64,000 bases of DNA from Nocardioides terrigena. Lineage in GTDB: Bacteria > Actinomycetota > Actinomycetes > Propionibacteriales > Nocardioidaceae. Each line of letters begins with the position of its first letter. The first letter of the stretch is position 1. The DNA lies in NCBI RefSeq assembly GCF_003047265.1, contig NZ_PZYY01000005.1, positions 248,001-312,000 of the forward strand, in the 5' to 3' direction. Shown in pieces: positions 18,031 to 27,553 of the stretch. The position numbers and the translations under genes are program-made. The notes beneath the pieces were generated by a model. The model saw nothing but the letters and a program-made list of their open reading frames with translations. It had not been told where the DNA came from and searched no databases.

Positions 18031-18810
18031 ATGTCCACCACCCCAGCCATCGAGATCACCGGTCTGACCCGGTCCTTCGGCGACACCACCGTCCTCAGGG
18101 GCGTCGACTTGAGCGTCCCGCCGGGCACCGTCCTCGCCCTGCTCGGCTCCAACGGGGCCGGCAAGACCACCATCGTGCGGATCCTGTCCACGCTGCTGCA
18201 CGCCGACGGGGGCACCGCCACCGTCCACGGGTACGACGTCGCGAGCCGGGCCGCGGACGTCCGCGGGTCGATCAGCCTCACCGGGCAGTTCGCCGCCGTC
18301 GACGAGATCCTCACCGGGCGCGAGAACCTCGTGCTCGTCGCCCGTCTCCGACGCCTCCCGGACCCGCGCGGGATCGCGGACGGGCTGCTCGCCCGCTTCG
18401 ACCTGGAGAACGCGGGCGACCGGCGCGCGGCGACGTACTCCGGAGGCATGCGGCGGCGCCTCGACATCGCGATGAGCCTGATCGGCGACCCGCCCGTGCT
18501 CTTCCTCGACGAGCCGACGACGGGGCTGGACCCGCAGTCGCGCAACGAGGTCTGGCGGACCGTGCGTGAGCTCGCCGACGGCGGGACGACGGTGCTGCTC
18601 ACCACGCAGCACCTCGAGGAGGCCGAGCACCTCGCGGACCGGATCGCCGTCCTGCACGGGGGCCGGATCATCGCCGAGGGGACCCTCGCCGAGCTCCGGC
18701 AGCTGTTCCCGCCGGCAACCGTCGAGTACGTCGAGAAGCAGCCCAGCCTCGAGGACATCTTCCTCGCCATCGTGGGCGGCAGCGCCCCGGACGAAGGAGC
18801 CCAGCGATGA
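18031..18810 (+). CDS. ABC transporter ATP-binding protein, DrrA-like
   Basis: This 259-residue nucleotide-binding subunit has Walker A GSNGAGKTT (39-47), ABC signature YSGGMRRRLD, Walker B VLFLDEPTTGLDP and the switch His in TTQHLEEAE. Its closest type is the daunorubicin-resistance ATPase DrrA, though the usual C-terminal extension is reduced to about 40 residues. It would power the DrrB-like permease encoded by the next gene, whose ATG overlaps its stop (ATGA). The MerR operator lies directly upstream. Drug or antibiotic export is the likely role; the compound is unknown. Confidence 0.9.
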   Translation: MSTTPAIEITGLTRSFGDTTVLRGVDLSVPPGTVLALLGSNGAGKTTIVRILSTLLHADGGTATVHGYDVASRAADVRGSISLTGQFAAVDEILTGRENLVLVARLRRLPDPRGIADGLLARFDLENAGDRRAATYSGGMRRRLDIAMSLIGDPPVLFLDEPTTGLDPQSRNEVWRTVRELADGGTTVLLTTQHLEEAEHLADRIAVLHGGRIIAEGTLAELRQLFPPATVEYVEKQPSLEDIFLAIVGGSAPDEGAQR

Positions 18811-19565
18811 CCACCCACGTCGTGCACGACACCACCGTGCTGCTCGAGCGGTCCCTGCGGCACATCCTGCGCAGCCCGGACACCATCATCACCACGGCCG
18901 TCACGCCGATCGCCATGCTGCTGCTCTTCGTCTACGTCTTCGGCGGTGCGATCGAGGTCGACGGCGCGTACGTCGACTACCTGCTGCCCGGGATCCTGCT
19001 CATCACGATCGCGTCCGGCATCGCGTACACCGCCTTCCGGCTCTTCACCGACGTCTCCAGCGGCATCTTCGAGCGGTTCCAGTCGATGCCGGTGGCCCGC
19101 TCGGCCGTGCTGTGGGGCCACGTGCTGACCTCCGTCGTGGCCAACCTGGTCTCGCTCGTCCTCGTGGTGCTCGTCGCGGTGGCGATGGGCTTCCGCACCG
19201 GCGCCGGCCTGCTGTCGTGGTTGGCCGTCCTGGGGATCCTCGTCCTCTTCACCCTGGCCCTCACGTGGCTGGCGGTGATTCCCGGGCTCACCGCCAAGAC
19301 GGTCGACGGCGTGAGCGGCTTCTCCTACCCGTTGATCTTCCTGCCGTTCATCAGCTCCGCCTTCGTGCCGACCGAGGGCATGCCTGCCCCGGTGGAGTGG
19401 TTCGCCGAGCACCAGCCGGTCACGCCGATCGTCAACACCATCCGCAACCTCTTCGCCGAGCAGCCGGTCGGCACCGAGGGGTGGATCGCGGTGGCCTGGT
19501 GCGTGGGCCTGCTCGTCGTCGCGCAGGCGCTCGCGATGCGCACCTACCGTCGCCGGATCGCGTGA
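18807..19565 (+). CDS. ABC transporter permease, DrrB-like (ABC-2 type)
   Basis: The 252-residue protein has six predicted membrane segments and the ABC-2 membrane domain seen in DrrB/NodJ. It includes YVDYLLPGILLITIASG after the first helix, the GIFERFQSMPVARSAVLWG cytoplasmic loop, and LPFISSAFVPTEGMPAPVEWFAEHQPVTP near the last periplasmic segment. It starts by a 4-nt overlap with the ATPase gene, so the two are made in matched amounts. With the DrrA-like ATPase it forms an exporter. Confidence 0.9.
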   Translation: MTTHVVHDTTVLLERSLRHILRSPDTIITTAVTPIAMLLLFVYVFGGAIEVDGAYVDYLLPGILLITIASGIAYTAFRLFTDVSSGIFERFQSMPVARSAVLWGHVLTSVVANLVSLVLVVLVAVAMGFRTGAGLLSWLAVLGILVLFTLALTWLAVIPGLTAKTVDGVSGFSYPLIFLPFISSAFVPTEGMPAPVEWFAEHQPVTPIVNTIRNLFAEQPVGTEGWIAVAWCVGLLVVAQALAMRTYRRRIA

Positions 19566-19584
19566 GCGACGCCAGACTGTGGCC

Positions 19585-20355
19585 ATGCTGACGATCGGCC
19601 AGCTCGCGTCGTACGCCGGGGTGACGGTGCGGGCGGTCCGGCACTACCACGCCACCGGCCTGCTGCCGGAGCCCGAGCGCGACCACTCCGGCTACCGGCG
19701 GTACGACGCCGCGGCCGTCGTCGACCTCGTCCGGATCCGCGTCCTGGCCGACGCCGGCGTGCCGCTGTCACGGGTCCGCGAGCTGCTGGGGGCCGACGAG
19801 GACGAGTTCGCCACCGCGGTCGAGGAGATCGACCGGCGGCTGCGCGCGGAGATCCGCGAGCGGCAGGAGCACCGGGCGCGGATCGCCCGGCTGGCGGCCG
19901 GCGACAGCCTGGCGCTGCCGCCCGAGGCGGTCGCCTACCTGGACCGGCTCCGCGGGGTCGGCGTGCCGGAGGTGATGGTCGAGGCCGAGCGCGACGCCTG
20001 GATCCTGGTGGTCGCCCAGCTGCCGGACCGGATGCCGTTCTACATGGAGATGAAGGACCAGCAGCTCGACGACCCGTCCGTGCGGGAGCTCTACCGCGAC
20101 CTCGCCGAGGTCATCCGGTGGCCCGCCGACGACCCCCGGCTGGACGGGGTCGCCGACCGCCTGGCCGCGCAGTTCGACCAGGCTCCGGACGAGGCATGGG
20201 GCGAGGAGGCGTTGCCGGACGACCTCGCGGTCCTGCTCGACTCGGTCTTCCTCACGTCCGTGCCGTGCGCGGCGCGACTGCTCGCACTCCTCGAGGAGCG
20301 TGGCTACACGGGGTGGACGAACATCCGGCGGATCCACCCGGGCGACCGGGACTGA
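19585..20355 (+). CDS. MerR family transcriptional regulator of the ABC exporter operon
   Basis: The protein (256 residues) has a MerR winged-helix domain at 1-70 (MLTIGQLASYAGVTVRAVRHYH and GYRRYDAAAVVDL) and a coiled dimerisation helix around 75-110. A helical C-terminal domain with no Cys metal-binding motif suggests sensing of an organic ligand. It is the third gene of the operon, 19 bp after the permease, with an internal CAGACT (19573-19578) 6 nt before the ATG. GTG at 19579 is an alternative start. It probably acts at the palindrome at 17997-18015, giving drug-induced autoregulation. Confidence 0.88.
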   Translation: MLTIGQLASYAGVTVRAVRHYHATGLLPEPERDHSGYRRYDAAAVVDLVRIRVLADAGVPLSRVRELLGADEDEFATAVEEIDRRLRAEIRERQEHRARIARLAAGDSLALPPEAVAYLDRLRGVGVPEVMVEAERDAWILVVAQLPDRMPFYMEMKDQQLDDPSVRELYRDLAEVIRWPADDPRLDGVADRLAAQFDQAPDEAWGEEALPDDLAVLLDSVFLTSVPCAARLLALLEERGYTGWTNIRRIHPGDRD

Positions 20356-20382
20356 CAGCGCCGCCGGCGCGCGCGTCGTACG

Positions 20383-21057
20383 TCAGCGGGACGCGGGGCG
20401 TGCCCGCTCGGCCAGCCGGACCGCCGCGTGCTGCACGAGCGGCAGCTCCTCGGGGTCGCGCGCGGCCTCGTGGGGGATCGCGCCGCCGAGCAGCGCGGCC
20501 GGGTTGGCGAGCCAGGCCCAGGTCCGCCACGGGTCGGTGCCCGACGCGAGCAGCGGCTCGAGGACCGCCACCAGCTCGGCCCGGACCTGCCCCTGCTCGT
20601 CGAGCTGGAAGGCGGGCACGAGCGTGCGGCCCTCGTCCTGGACCAGCAGCACGGCACGCCGCTCGGCCGCCTTGTGCAGGGCGAAGCGGGCGGCGTTCTC
20701 GGAGATCCCGCGCAGGCGGCCGACCTCGGCGTAGTCCACCCAGCCGCCGTCGAGCAGCGCGGCCCGCACCCTGCCCTCGCGGCGCAGCCGCACCAGGGCG
20801 ATCGGCACCGCGTGCGTGGGGTCCTCGCCCTCCGAGCGCAGGAGCGCATCGAGCTCTGCGAGCCGCTCGTCCGTGAGCGGGTCACCGGTGGCGGGGTCCG
20901 TCCAGCGCACGGTGCCGTCGTCGTCGCGCTCGTACGTCGGCAGGCCGGCCGCGGCGAGCTGGTCGGCCAGGCCGAGCTCCTCCAGCCACGCGGCCAGGCG
21001 TCCGGCGAGGTCGCCGGAGCCCGCGGCGGGGCGGGAGGAGTCGGAGAGGTCGGTCAC
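20383..21057 (-). CDS. HTH protein with Xre/MbcA/ParS-like C-terminal domain
   Basis: The 224-residue protein has a helical N-terminal part, an HTH-like stretch around 115-135 (YAEVGRLRGISENAARFALH) and a short strand segment with VPAFQLDEQG. The C-terminus reads like the MbcA/ParS/Xre toxin-binding domain (WAWLANPAALLGGAIPHEAA near 180-199). In type II systems of this kind the antitoxin pairs with a RES-domain toxin. No RES gene lies beside it, so a solitary regulator is as likely. The GTG start at 21057 lies 13 bp after the typA stop, so it is probably cotranscribed with typA. Assignment is from pattern only. Confidence 0.5.
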   Translation of the reverse strand: MTDLSDSSRPAAGSGDLAGRLAAWLEELGLADQLAAAGLPTYERDDDGTVRWTDPATGDPLTDERLAELDALLRSEGEDPTHAVPIALVRLRREGRVRAALLDGGWVDYAEVGRLRGISENAARFALHKAAERRAVLLVQDEGRTLVPAFQLDEQGQVRAELVAVLEPLLASGTDPWRTWAWLANPAALLGGAIPHEAARDPEELPLVQHAAVRLAERARPASR

Positions 21058-21070
21058 CGGGCCAGCGGTC

Positions 21071-22960
<1,890 letters not shown>

Positions 22961-23155
22961 GGCAGTACGACGTCGCTTTCGCTGGGGTATGTCGGGGCGC
23001 GGTGTCCACAGCGCCCGTGACCCGGAGCCGGGCCGTCGTCGAGTCTAGTGGCGCCGGGCCGTGGGCCCGATTCGGCGGCGTGTGACGTGCAGCCCTTCTG
23101 CCGGCCCTTGTGCTTGGCCCTTCCCGCTGTCGGTCCGGTGGGGTAGGCCTGACCC

Positions 23156-24535
23156 ATGACTTCTTCTCGGGAGACCCGAACCACCCGGCCCACCGCCCCG
23201 TCCTGCACCTTCACTGCCTCGTCCTGCACCTTCGTGCCGCCCTACGTGCTCGAGCGGATCGGGTCCGGCGACGCCCTCGCGGCCGACGCGGCCTTCCGGG
23301 CCCGCCGGGAGCAGGCGGCCTCGGCCCGTGCTTCCGCCGTTCCTGCGGCCTCGGCGGACCAGCCGGCCTGGACGGTCCACACCGCCGGCAACCGCGAGGT
23401 GCTGCCCGGGCGGCCGGTGCGCACCCCCGGCACCCCCGAGTCCGGCGACGTCGCCGTCGACGAGGCGTCGGCGGGGATCACCGCGACGCTTGAGATGTTC
23501 GCCGAGGGCCTCGGGCGCACGTCGTACGACGACGCGGGCGCGATGGTGAGCATCACCGTCCACTACGGCCGCGACTACGACAACGCGTTCTGGGACGGCA
23601 CCCAGCTGGTCTTCGGCGACGGTGACGGGGAGATCTTCGAGCGGTTCACCAAGCCGGTGGACGTGCTGGCCCACGAGTTCGCCCACGCGGTCACCGAGTC
23701 CACCGCCGGGCTGGTCTACCGCGGCCAGTCCGGCGCGCTCAACGAGTCGGTGTCCGACGTCTTCGCCATCTGCCTCAAGCAGCGACTCCTCGGCCAGGAC
23801 GCCGCGTCGGGCAGCTGGCTGATCGGCGAGGAGCTGTTCCTGCCGGCCGTGCAGGCCCGCGGGCTGCGCGACATGGCCGCCCCCGGCACGGCGTACGACG
23901 ACCCGCGCCTCGGCCGCGACCCCCAGCCCGACCACATGGACCGCTTCGTGGAGACCACCGACGACAACGGCGGCGTGCACATCAACTCCGGCATCCCCAA
24001 CCGCGCCTTCCACCTCGCCGCCGTGGCACTCGGCGGCACGAGCCTCGAGGGCGCCGGCCAGGTCTGGTACGACGCGCTCACCTCCGGCGACGTCTCACCC
24101 CGCGCCGACTTCGCGGCGTTCGCCGCCGCCACGGTCGCGGCCGCCGGGGACGGCGACCGGGCCGAGGCCGTGCGGGGGGCGTGGGAGCAGGTGGGGGTGA
24201 CGCCCGCGGGATCGCCGGGGCGGGCGCCGGGCGAGGCGCCCGCGTCGGGCGCGCGAGTGGTGCGAGTGCGTCGTAGCGGCGGTTTCGCCGGCCGGACCTC
24301 CGAGGGCGAGGTCGACCTCGCCCTCGCCGGTGACGACCCGCGCGCGGCCGCCGTCGCGGACCTCGCCGATCGCGTCGACCTGGCGGGGGTCGCCCCGCGC
24401 AAGCCGATGCCCGACATGTACCTCTACCGCTTCGAGATCGGCGACCGCACGGCCGAGGTCTGCGAGCCCCTGCCCTCCGACCTGGCCGAGCTCGCGCGCC
24501 TGGTCCTCGAGGGTGGGGGCGAGGCGAGCCGCTGA
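23156..24535 (+). CDS. Protealysin-like M4 metallopeptidase with C-terminal emfourin-like domain
   Basis: The 459-residue protein lacks a signal peptide and begins with a short propeptide carrying the protealysin motif (CTFVPPYVLERI, 24-35). The thermolysin-like catalytic domain has HEFAH at 173-177, the third zinc ligand Glu197 (NESVSD) and His275 in VHINSGIPN. The last 95 residues (RVRRSGGFAG to the end) resemble emfourin, a small inhibitor usually encoded beside protealysins as a separate gene; here it is fused. The fusion could block the active site until removed. The downstream region is a palindrome array. Confidence 0.85.
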   Translation: MTSSRETRTTRPTAPSCTFTASSCTFVPPYVLERIGSGDALAADAAFRARREQAASARASAVPAASADQPAWTVHTAGNREVLPGRPVRTPGTPESGDVAVDEASAGITATLEMFAEGLGRTSYDDAGAMVSITVHYGRDYDNAFWDGTQLVFGDGDGEIFERFTKPVDVLAHEFAHAVTESTAGLVYRGQSGALNESVSDVFAICLKQRLLGQDAASGSWLIGEELFLPAVQARGLRDMAAPGTAYDDPRLGRDPQPDHMDRFVETTDDNGGVHINSGIPNRAFHLAAVALGGTSLEGAGQVWYDALTSGDVSPRADFAAFAAATVAAAGDGDRAEAVRGAWEQVGVTPAGSPGRAPGEAPASGARVVRVRRSGGFAGRTSEGEVDLALAGDDPRAAAVADLADRVDLAGVAPRKPMPDMYLYRFEIGDRTAEVCEPLPSDLAELARLVLEGGGEASR

Positions 24536-24562
24536 GCCGTAGGTGGGTGTTGCTCAGGTGGT

Positions 24563-24961
24563 TGCGCAGGTGCGCAGCCATGGAGGGGCACCGTGGGGCC
24601 TTCCCTGCGCACGTGCGCAACTGTGGCGCGGCCGGATCGCGGCTTCCCTACGCGGGTGCGTAGGTATGGGAGGCGGCGTGAGACTCAGTTGCGCGGGTGC
24701 GCAGCTATGGAGAGAGACCACGGGCGCTTCCCTGTACGGGTGCGCAGCTATGCCGAGGCCGCCCGGAGTCTTCCCTGCGCGGGTGCGCAGGGAAGGGGTG
24801 TGGGCCGCGCCTGAGAGCTGCGCAGGTGCGCAGGGAAGGCGTGTGGGCCACGCCTGAGAGCTGCGCGAGTGCGCAGGTGAGGGGAGTCGTCACCGCCTCA
24901 GATCTGCGCAGGTGCGCAGGGAAGGGGTGTTGGCCCCATCTCAGAGCTGCGCACGTGCGCA
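24563..24961. repeat. Ten-copy 14-bp palindrome array with 43-bp period
   Basis: Ten copies of TGCGCAGGTGCGCA or close variants start at 24563, 24606, 24649, 24690, 24733, 24776, 24819, 24862, 24905 and 24948. The step is 43 bp everywhere except one 41-bp step. Spacers are 29 bp (one of 27). In the left half they begin GC(T/C)ATG and end TTCCC; in the right half they begin GGGAAGG and end GAGAGC or similar, roughly the reverse complement. The array is therefore mirror-symmetric about the copy at 24776-24789. It fills the gap between the convergent M4 protease and racemase genes. It is not a CRISPR: the repeat is too short and the spacers are related. Confidence 0.9.
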
Positions 24962-24994
24962 GGTGCGCGTGTCAGCCGACGCCGACGCCGGCGC

Positions 24995-25684
24995 TCAGGC
25001 CAGGGCGCGATCTAGCGCGGCCTGCACGTGCAGCGTGGTGCAGGGGAAGACGGGCAGCTCGGTGTCGGCCTGTCGGATGAGCAGCTCGAGCTCGGTGCAG
25101 CCGAGCAGCACCCCGCCGGCACCCGCGTCCCACAGCTCGTCGATCAGGGAGACCACGCGCCTGCGGGTCCGGTCGACGATGCGACCGTGCACCAGCTCGC
25201 CGTAGATCGCGTCGTTGAGCCACTCGTGGTGCCGGGCGTCCGGGACGATCACCTCGGGGCCGCCGTCGGCGATCCGGCTGATGAAGAACGGGTCGTTCAT
25301 GGCGACGGTGGTCCCGATGAAGGCGACCTTGTCCATGCCCGCCGCGGTGCACGCGTCGGAGACGACGTCGGCGAGGTGCAGCAGCGGGATGTCGACGGCC
25401 TCGGCGACCTGGTCGGCGACCTTGTGGAAGGTCGTCGTGCACAGCATCAGGAAGTCGGCGCCGGCGCGCTCGACGCCGACAGCGGCGTCGGCGAGGAGGG
25501 TGCCGATCTGGTCCCACTTCTCGTCGTCCTCGAGGTGGGTCAGCTCCGCGAAGTCGACGGTGCTGAGGACGAGCTTGGGCGAGGAGAGCCCGCCGAGCCG
25601 TTCCTGCACCCCGACGTTGAGGTCGCGGTAGTACACCAGGCTGGATTCCCAGCTCATGCCGCCGATGAGTCCGATGGTCTGCAC
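24995..25684 (-). CDS. Aspartate/glutamate racemase family protein
   Basis: The 229-residue protein has the two-cysteine active site of PLP-independent amino-acid racemases: Cys82 in LCTTTFHK and Cys196 in LLGCTELELLI, with the phosphate/carboxylate loop GLIGGMSWESS at 5-15. In Asp racemases the first motif is usually CNT; here it is CTT. It probably interconverts D- and L-aspartate or a similar acid, but hydantoin-racemase-like roles cannot be excluded. The ATG at 25684 is certain from homology. Three 25-bp tandem repeats lie about 50-130 bp upstream and may belong to its promoter region. Confidence 0.87.
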   Translation of the reverse strand: MQTIGLIGGMSWESSLVYYRDLNVGVQERLGGLSSPKLVLSTVDFAELTHLEDDEKWDQIGTLLADAAVGVERAGADFLMLCTTTFHKVADQVAEAVDIPLLHLADVVSDACTAAGMDKVAFIGTTVAMNDPFFISRIADGGPEVIVPDARHHEWLNDAIYGELVHGRIVDRTRRRVVSLIDELWDAGAGGVLLGCTELELLIRQADTELPVFPCTTLHVQAALDRALA

Positions 25685-25736
25685 GGGTGCAGTCTGGCAC
25701 GACGCAGGGACCCCCGGTCCGGTCCGTGGACCCGGT

Positions 25737-25812
25737 GGACCCCCGCGTCGGCGGACCGTGTGGACCCCCGCGTCAGCGGACCGTGTGGACCCCCCGCGTC
25801 AGCGGATCCGGT
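25737..25812. repeat. Three tandem 25-26-bp repeats
   Basis: Units at 25737-25761, 25762-25786 and 25787-25812 each read GGACCCCCGCGTC(G/A)GCGGA followed by CCGTGT or a variant; the third has an extra C and changes at its end. The last unit extends over the final codons of the SDR gene (stop at 25799). They lie between the SDR stop and the racemase start on the minus strand. Confidence 0.85.
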
Positions 25813-26581
25813 GGACCTTGTGCTGAGCGGCCTGCGCAAGCGGCCTGATGACCAGCTCGTCGATGTTGACGTGGGCCGGCCGGGTGACCACCCAGGCGAT
25901 GGCGTCGGCGACGTCGTCGGCCGAGAGCGGGTCGGGGACGCCGTCGTACACCGCGTCGGCCGCTGCCTGGTCGCCGCCGAAGCGGACCAGGGCGAACTCC
26001 TCGGTGTGGACCATGCCGGGCGCGACCTCGCTGACCCGGATCGGCTCGCCGTTGAGCTCGAGGCGCAGCGTCTGGGTCACTGCCTTGGTGGCGTGCTTGG
26101 CCGCGGTGTAGCCGCCGCCCTTCTCGTAGGAGACCCGGCCGGCGGTGGAGCCGACGTTGAGGATCAGCCCGTCGCCGCTGGCCCGCAGGGCCGGGAGCAG
26201 CGCCTGGGTGACGCGCAGCAGGCCGAGCACGTTGACGTCGTACATCGCGCGCCAGTCCTCGACGTCGGCCTCGTCGACCGTGTCGGAGCCGAAGGCGCCG
26301 CCGGCGTTGTTGACCAGGACGTGCAGGGCGCCGTCGCCCACCTCCGCGACGGCCGACGCGAGGGCGGCGACCGAGGAGTCGTCGGTGACGTCGCAGGCGA
26401 CGGCACGCCCGCCGATCTCCTCGGCGAGGGCCTCGATGCGGTCGGTGCGGCGGGCGGCGCACAGGACGTGGAAGCCGGCGGCGGCCAGGGCGCGCGCCGT
26501 GGCGGCGCCGATGCCGCTCGAGGCGCCGGTCACGACGGCGGTCCGGGTGCGCTGGTCGGTCGAGTGGTGGGTCTCGGTCAT
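25799..26581 (-). CDS. Short-chain dehydrogenase/reductase (YdfG-like)
   Basis: The 260-residue classical SDR has the cofactor motif TGASSGIG (19-26), NNAGG, catalytic Ser in GSTAG, and Tyr/Lys in YTAAKHATKAV. Arg residues after strand 2 (CAARRTDR) favour NADP(H). Related YdfG enzymes oxidise 3-hydroxy acids such as serine or 3-hydroxypropionate. A long open frame continues upstream, but the ATG at 26581 precedes the first strand and is only 16 bp from the divergent RNase HI start. Its 3' end runs into the tandem repeats. Confidence 0.88.
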   Translation of the reverse strand: MTETHHSTDQRTRTAVVTGASSGIGAATARALAAAGFHVLCAARRTDRIEALAEEIGGRAVACDVTDDSSVAALASAVAEVGDGALHVLVNNAGGAFGSDTVDEADVEDWRAMYDVNVLGLLRVTQALLPALRASGDGLILNVGSTAGRVSYEKGGGYTAAKHATKAVTQTLRLELNGEPIRVSEVAPGMVHTEEFALVRFGGDQAAADAVYDGVPDPLSADDVADAIAWVVTRPAHVNIDELVIRPLAQAAQHKVHRIR

Positions 26582-26597
26582 GGCGCCATGATGCAGG

Positions 26598-27506
26598 ATG
26601 TGCGCCGTGATCATCGCGGCAGCAGACGGCTCGGCCCTCGGCAACCCCGGACCAGCGGGATGGGCGTGGTACGTCGACGACGACTGCTGGGCGTCCGGCG
26701 GCTGGGCCCGCGGCACCAACAACATGGGCGAGCTGATGGCGGTCCTCGACCTGCTCCAGCAGACCGCGCACGTCGACGACGAGCTGCACGTCTACTGCGA
26801 CAGCACCTACGTGATCAACGCCGTCACCAAGTGGATGGCCGGCTGGAAGCGCAAGGGCTGGAAGACCGGCGGCGGCCAGCCCGTGAAGAACGTCGAGCTG
26901 ATGAAGGCGCTCGACGAGGCGATGGAGGGTCGTCGGGGCCGGGTGAAGTTCGAGTGGGTCAAGGGCCACTCGGGTCACGTCCTCAACGAGGCGGCCGACA
27001 AGCGCGCCAACGCCGCTGCGTCGGCGTACCAGGCGGGCCGCGTGGCCGACCCGGGTCCCGGCTTCGCCGGCGCCGCGGTGAGCACCGTCCCGCAGTCGGG
27101 ACCGACCGTGGTCGAGGAGGAGCCCGACCTCTTCAGCGACCTCGACGAGGCGGGCCACGAGCCCGCGCTCTCCGACGAGGAGCAGGTGATCGCCCTCGAG
27201 CGCTCGCTGCTGACCGATGTCGTGCGCTCCGACCGCGCCACCGTCGCCGCTCTGCTGCACCCGGAGTGGCAGGAGATCGGCCAGTCGGGCCGGCTGTGGA
27301 CCCGGGAGGAGATCCTGGCCGAGATCGGCCCGCTCGGCACCGAGACCACCCTCGACGTGGTGTCGACCGAGCGGCTCTCGCCGGACTCGATCCTGCTCCT
27401 GTGGCGCAGCATCACCGACGACGGCAGCGTGCTGCGCAGCTCGATCTGGGTGCGGACCCCCCAGGGCTGGCAGCAACGCTTCCACCAGGGCACCCGCGAG
27501 GCCTGA
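26598..27506 (+). CDS. Ribonuclease HI fused to an NTF2-like (DUF4440) domain
   Basis: Residues 1-145 form an RNase H domain that degrades the RNA strand of RNA-DNA hybrids: Asp10 (AAADGSALGNPG), Glu45 (NNMGE), Asp68 (CDST), His124 (KGHSGH) and Asp134 (EAADKRAN) are all present. After an acidic linker, residues about 195-300 look like a DUF4440/SnoaL NTF2-fold domain (VVRSDRATVAALLHPEWQEIG, then a strand-rich end with SSIWVRT). The function of the second domain in this context is unknown to me. Starts at 26598 (ATG) or 26607 (GTG) are both possible. The iron box of the next gene lies 17 bp after the stop. Confidence 0.88.
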   Translation: MCAVIIAAADGSALGNPGPAGWAWYVDDDCWASGGWARGTNNMGELMAVLDLLQQTAHVDDELHVYCDSTYVINAVTKWMAGWKRKGWKTGGGQPVKNVELMKALDEAMEGRRGRVKFEWVKGHSGHVLNEAADKRANAAASAYQAGRVADPGPGFAGAAVSTVPQSGPTVVEEEPDLFSDLDEAGHEPALSDEEQVIALERSLLTDVVRSDRATVAALLHPEWQEIGQSGRLWTREEILAEIGPLGTETTLDVVSTERLSPDSILLLWRSITDDGSVLRSSIWVRTPQGWQQRFHQGTREA

Positions 27507-27522
27507 GCCACACCGACTGGCA

Positions 27523-27546
27523 AAGGTAAGCCTTACCTTCTATCGT
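27523..27546 (+). promoter_or_regulatory. IdeR/DtxR-type iron box overlapping a promoter
   Basis: AAGGTAAGCCTTACCTT (27523-27539) is a perfect 17-bp palindrome matching 17 of the 19 positions of the DtxR/IdeR consensus TWAGGTWAGSCTWACCTWA. It directly precedes TATCGT (27541-27546), a -10 hexamer ending 7 nt before the GTG at 27554. Iron-loaded IdeR bound here would block the promoter, so the gene should be expressed under iron limitation. Confidence 0.85.
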
Positions 27547-27553
27547 CTGGCAG

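Noticed and set aside
23045..23155. tRNA or structured RNA in the typA-protease gap
   Set aside because: No cloverleaf-like pairing or T-loop sequence was found by eye.
24543..24857. Open frames of 62-127 codons on both strands across the palindrome array
   Set aside because: They arise from the stop-poor repeated unit; the 43-bp period is not a multiple of 3, the translations are repetitive in Cys/Ala/Arg, and all frames are open.
24563..24961. CRISPR array
   Set aside because: Repeats are only 14 bp, spacers are related to each other and change orientation midway, and no cas gene is near.
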